From: Thysanoteuthis rhombus
Taxonomy: Eukaryota > Mollusca > Cephalopoda > Oegopsida > Thysanoteuthidae
Direction of reading: 5' to 3'
Length of the DNA stretch: 64,000 nucleotides
Assembly (NCBI GenBank): GCA_963457665.1
Contig: OY735207.1
Coordinates: 54,664,779-54,728,778, forward strand
The notes under the pieces are model-generated. The model had not been told where the DNA came from. It saw only the letters and a program-made list of their open reading frames with translations, and did not search any database. The translations under genes and the position numbers were made by a program. Position 1 is the first letter of the stretch. Each line of letters begins with the position of its first letter. This document shows positions 63,101 to 64,000 of this stretch, piece by piece.

Positions 63101-64000
63101 TGAAATATTTTTTCAACCAAGTCCCCAACCCGTGCAAAACATTTAAGAAGAAGAAAAAAAATGCGTACAGGTGCAGTATAACACAACACTGTGTCTTCAG
63201 TGTCTGGTTTATAAAATGATAACATGGTAACTGAAAAACACTTGAATACTGTGCTTCAAACGCTCAGGATCCATCTCTGAATTCATGGCATATCACAAAT
63301 CTATTTTCTCGATATTTTTTCTTTTTTCTCTTTCATCTGCTATTCGATATCGATTCACAATTAACATGATTACGTTTGTTGCTTTCCCAATTTACTGCAG
63401 TTAACAATTATATTGAAAATAGAAATAATGAATATGAAAAGTGGTTTATTGAACTTATATTTTTTTTTTCAATGAACTTGAAGTATAATTATTTCAGGAA
63501 TTATGCATGTTTGATATTGTTTTAATTTACCTTTCCTTCTTTTTTTTTTTTTTTTAAAATCCCAAGTACCCATTGCAGTGTGACAGAGCTCTTGATCTTG
63601 TTCTTTTTAGAGAAATACTGTTCCAAGCAATGGATTCTTTCTTAGAAATACTGTATATTTTGGCATAAGACGACACTTGAAGCATTCAAAATATACTCTC
63701 CCAGATGGGGCTACCCTATAGGCTAGATACAAAAATACTGACTAAACAGTGAACTAAAAATATGAAATTCAGACTTCATCTTATTTGAAGGTTGCTTTAT
63801 CTATGAAAATATATAGTAAATATGTACATTTTTGTAATTACTAACAAGTATTAAAGAAGTGACTATATTTTTCATCTTTTCAGGTTCTTGTTGCTCACAC
63901 TGAAGAAAGCTCCGTGAAAATATCTCAAATGGAGGAAATGCTCCAAGACTGTGAAATTCAGAAAAGAAATCTTGAAGTAACAAACACTCATCTCACAAAC
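54020..64000 (+). CDS. OPTN: Optineurin/NEMO-like coiled-coil adaptor gene (first four coding exons; runs off right edge)
   Basis: Exons 54020-54161, 59110-59288, 61499-61654 and 63884-64000+ join to 198 codons with consistent phases and no stop. The N-terminal block IQEKQKENNDLKEALKENVA, then TQYNTMLEWKDK and later KKKHEELEQ, aligns with the NEMO/optineurin N-terminal domain (ENHQLKEAMK..FEEL-AW in optineurin; ENQELRDAIR in NEMO). The rest is heptad-like coiled coil. Family members bind IKK or TBK1-type kinases through this segment and ubiquitin chains through a later UBAN region, coupling receptors to NF-kB signalling or selective autophagy; UBAN and zinc finger would lie beyond 64000. The symbol means optineurin/NEMO-like; the two cannot be separated from the N-terminus alone, though WKDK resembles optineurin slightly more. 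Confidence 0.72.
55546..55662 (-). repeat. 5S rRNA-like sequence (pseudogene or 5S-derived SINE head)
   Basis: Read on the minus strand, about 117 bases follow 5S rRNA nearly end to end: 'ggttggatacagtggttctt', GATCACCAAAGT, then GTCAGTACCTAGATGGGAGA and CTGTTTGGGAATACCAG. The last blocks are the internal control region C box and 3' arm of animal 5S. The middle (GGACTAATACCAAGCC) is diverged, so it is not a working 5S gene. Confidence 0.75.
55735..55812 (-). repeat. tRNA-like unit upstream of the 5S-like unit
   Basis: On the minus strand, AGTGGCCCAGTGGTAGAGTG contains a perfect A box (TGGCCCAGTGG), and GGTTCAATC 38 bases later is a good B box. It sits about 70 bases 5' of the 5S-like unit on the same strand, which suggests one composite SINE. 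Confidence 0.65.
56755..56870 (+). repeat. tRNA-related SINE B, copy 2
   Basis: TTTGGCTCAGTCGGTAAGAG (good A box TGGCTCAGTCGG), then 'cttggtcgtgatttcagatc' as a degenerate B box, then AAGGTGGGAAAATGTTAAT. This is the best preserved head of the three. Confidence 0.6.
56915..57075 (+). repeat. tRNA-related SINE B, copy 3
   Basis: Same order as copy 2: TTTGGCTTGATTGGTAGGA, GGTTGTGATTTCAAATCAAG, then TACGGTTTAATGTA and AGAGTTAACTCCCTTA, matching the tail of copy 1. Confidence 0.55.
57627..58547. mobile_element. Second copy of the 10709-11218 element
   Basis: Left block has ACCGGTATAT, GATATAGCCACTATGA and 'aatttagctattttgg'; the right block has GCATTCTCTGAGATGTGCC and 'ggaatatatactgtattcag'. 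Longer than the first copy because about 400 bp of other sequence lies between the blocks. Confidence 0.5.
58643..59083 (-). repeat. Family A element ending 26 bp before exon 2
   Basis: Full-length minus copy from GTTAGAAACCATCAACC to GACTAACCAGACCTG. Its terminal TGACTAAC lies 35 bases before the end of the acceptor AG (59109) and fits the branch-point consensus; the poly-T/C tract and CAG follow immediately outside the repeat. Confidence 0.7.
59070..59109 (+). promoter_or_regulatory. 3' splice site with repeat-derived branch point
   Basis: CTAAC at 59071-59075 (candidate branch A at 59074), polypyrimidine tract 59082-59106, acceptor CAG 59107-59109. The distance of 35 bases is normal for a metazoan branch point. 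Confidence 0.5.
59110..59288 (+). CDS. OPTN: Optineurin/NEMO-like coding exon 2
   Basis: 179 bases after a strong acceptor (CTCTTCTCTTGCAG). Encodes EALKENVALMKTQYNTMLEW followed by KDKISSNNEVNRERYAESVN and AIQELKKKHEELEQSSQQEK. The donor GAAAAG|GTTGGC is weak, but using it gives phase 0, exactly what exon 3 needs. If it is skipped the frame reads on for 17 codons to TGA at 59340. Confidence 0.75.
59341..59400. repeat. 60-bp inverted repeat (hairpin) with A-box word
   Basis: GAATC-GCCGTAGCCC at the left pairs with GGGCTACGG-ATTC at the right, enclosing about 33 bases. On the minus strand TAGCCCAATTGG is a perfect A box, but no B box follows. Begins 52 bases after the exon 2 donor. Confidence 0.6.
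59400..59815 (-). repeat. GC-richer repeat cassette, copy 2
   Basis: Reverse copy of 25380-25780, including GGGACCCCACCTTAATCC and GGGGATGCAAATAAA in the plus reading. Here the surrounding hAT-like ends of copy 1 are absent. Confidence 0.6.
60007..60210 (+). repeat. T/C homopyrimidine tract
   Basis: About 200 bases of T3-T9 runs separated by single C, broken by one G near 60168. Strongly strand-asymmetric. Confidence 0.95.
61499..61654 (+). CDS. OPTN: Optineurin/NEMO-like coding exon 3 (coiled coil)
   Basis: 156 bases, phase 0 at both ends: acceptor TTGTATTTTTAG, donor GTTGAG|GTAAGT. Encodes IQFEQKIEELDAINKNLKSE, then ISNIEKKYHCEKSRNDQLQD and AIGEQSSENAVE: charged coiled coil without other motif. 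Confidence 0.72.
61655..63883 (+). other. Optineurin/NEMO-like intron 3
   Basis: 2.2 kb, AT-rich, with one family A copy (62416-62850) and a poly-T near 63541. A 72-codon open frame at 61988-62206 has no homology or splice support. Confidence 0.5.
62416..62850 (-). repeat. Family A element, full-length copy
   Basis: ATTAGAAAATGTCAACC at one end, GACTAGCCAGACCTG at the other; contains poly-G (62699-62707) at the site where the copy at 12834 has poly-C. Confidence 0.7.
63884..64000 (+). CDS. OPTN: Optineurin/NEMO-like coding exon 4 (cut by window end)
   Basis: After acceptor CATCTTTTCAG, 39 in-frame codons: VLVAHTEESSVKISQMEEML, then QDCEIQKRNLEVTNTHLTN. Coiled-coil composition continues; no donor seen before the edge. 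Confidence 0.7.

Overview
This is a eukaryotic, animal (metazoan) window. It is AT-rich, has small coding exons separated by kilobase-scale introns with GT..AG borders, and is crowded with short transposable elements. Three protein-coding genes can be reconstructed by splicing the fragments and recognising the families. The combination (N4BP1-like, DNAJB9-like and optineurin/NEMO-like genes, an RTE-type LINE, tRNA- and 5S-related SINEs, a recurring AAGGGAGATAA-type word, and a widespread invertebrate repeat advertised by 'caaagttggaagaggtat') points to a non-vertebrate animal. A lophotrochozoan, perhaps a mollusc, is my low-confidence guess.

Layout. (1) 1016-14692, minus strand: five coding exons of an N4BP1-like RNase (KH-like fold, long disordered middle, NYN/PIN nuclease with all the expected Asp residues). 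The C-terminal exon(s) lie beyond the left edge. (2) 14.7-32.7 kb: intergenic and repeat-rich, with several MITE-like elements and one orphan candidate coding exon at 26773-26964. (3) 32701-37252, plus strand: a complete three-exon DNAJB9/ERdj4 co-chaperone of the ER (214 aa). (4) 37.25-54.0 kb: intergenic, with a pogo-like MITE, foldback elements, two truncated RTE LINE tails and several microsatellites. (5) 54020-64000, plus strand: the first four coding exons of an optineurin/NEMO-like coiled-coil adaptor, running off the right edge.

How the genes relate. N4BP1 in mammals restrains NF-kB signalling through NEMO, and the right-hand gene belongs to the NEMO/optineurin family, so two players of one innate-immune pathway sit within about 50 kb. 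Whether that is meaningful linkage or chance cannot be told from one window. DNAJB9 between them works in ER protein folding and the unfolded-protein response.

The most distinctive non-genic content is a family of about 430-480 bp elements with at least 15 full or partial copies in both orientations. One copy ends 26 bp before an optineurin-like exon and appears to supply its splice branch point. Others are a minus-strand composite of a tRNA-like unit followed by a near full-length 5S rRNA-like unit, foldback elements with about 100 bp arms, and hammerhead-like motif cores. I found no CRISPR, operon or prokaryotic feature, and I cannot claim a wholly new biological system; the repeat-derived splice signal and the tRNA/5S composite are the best candidates for novelty.
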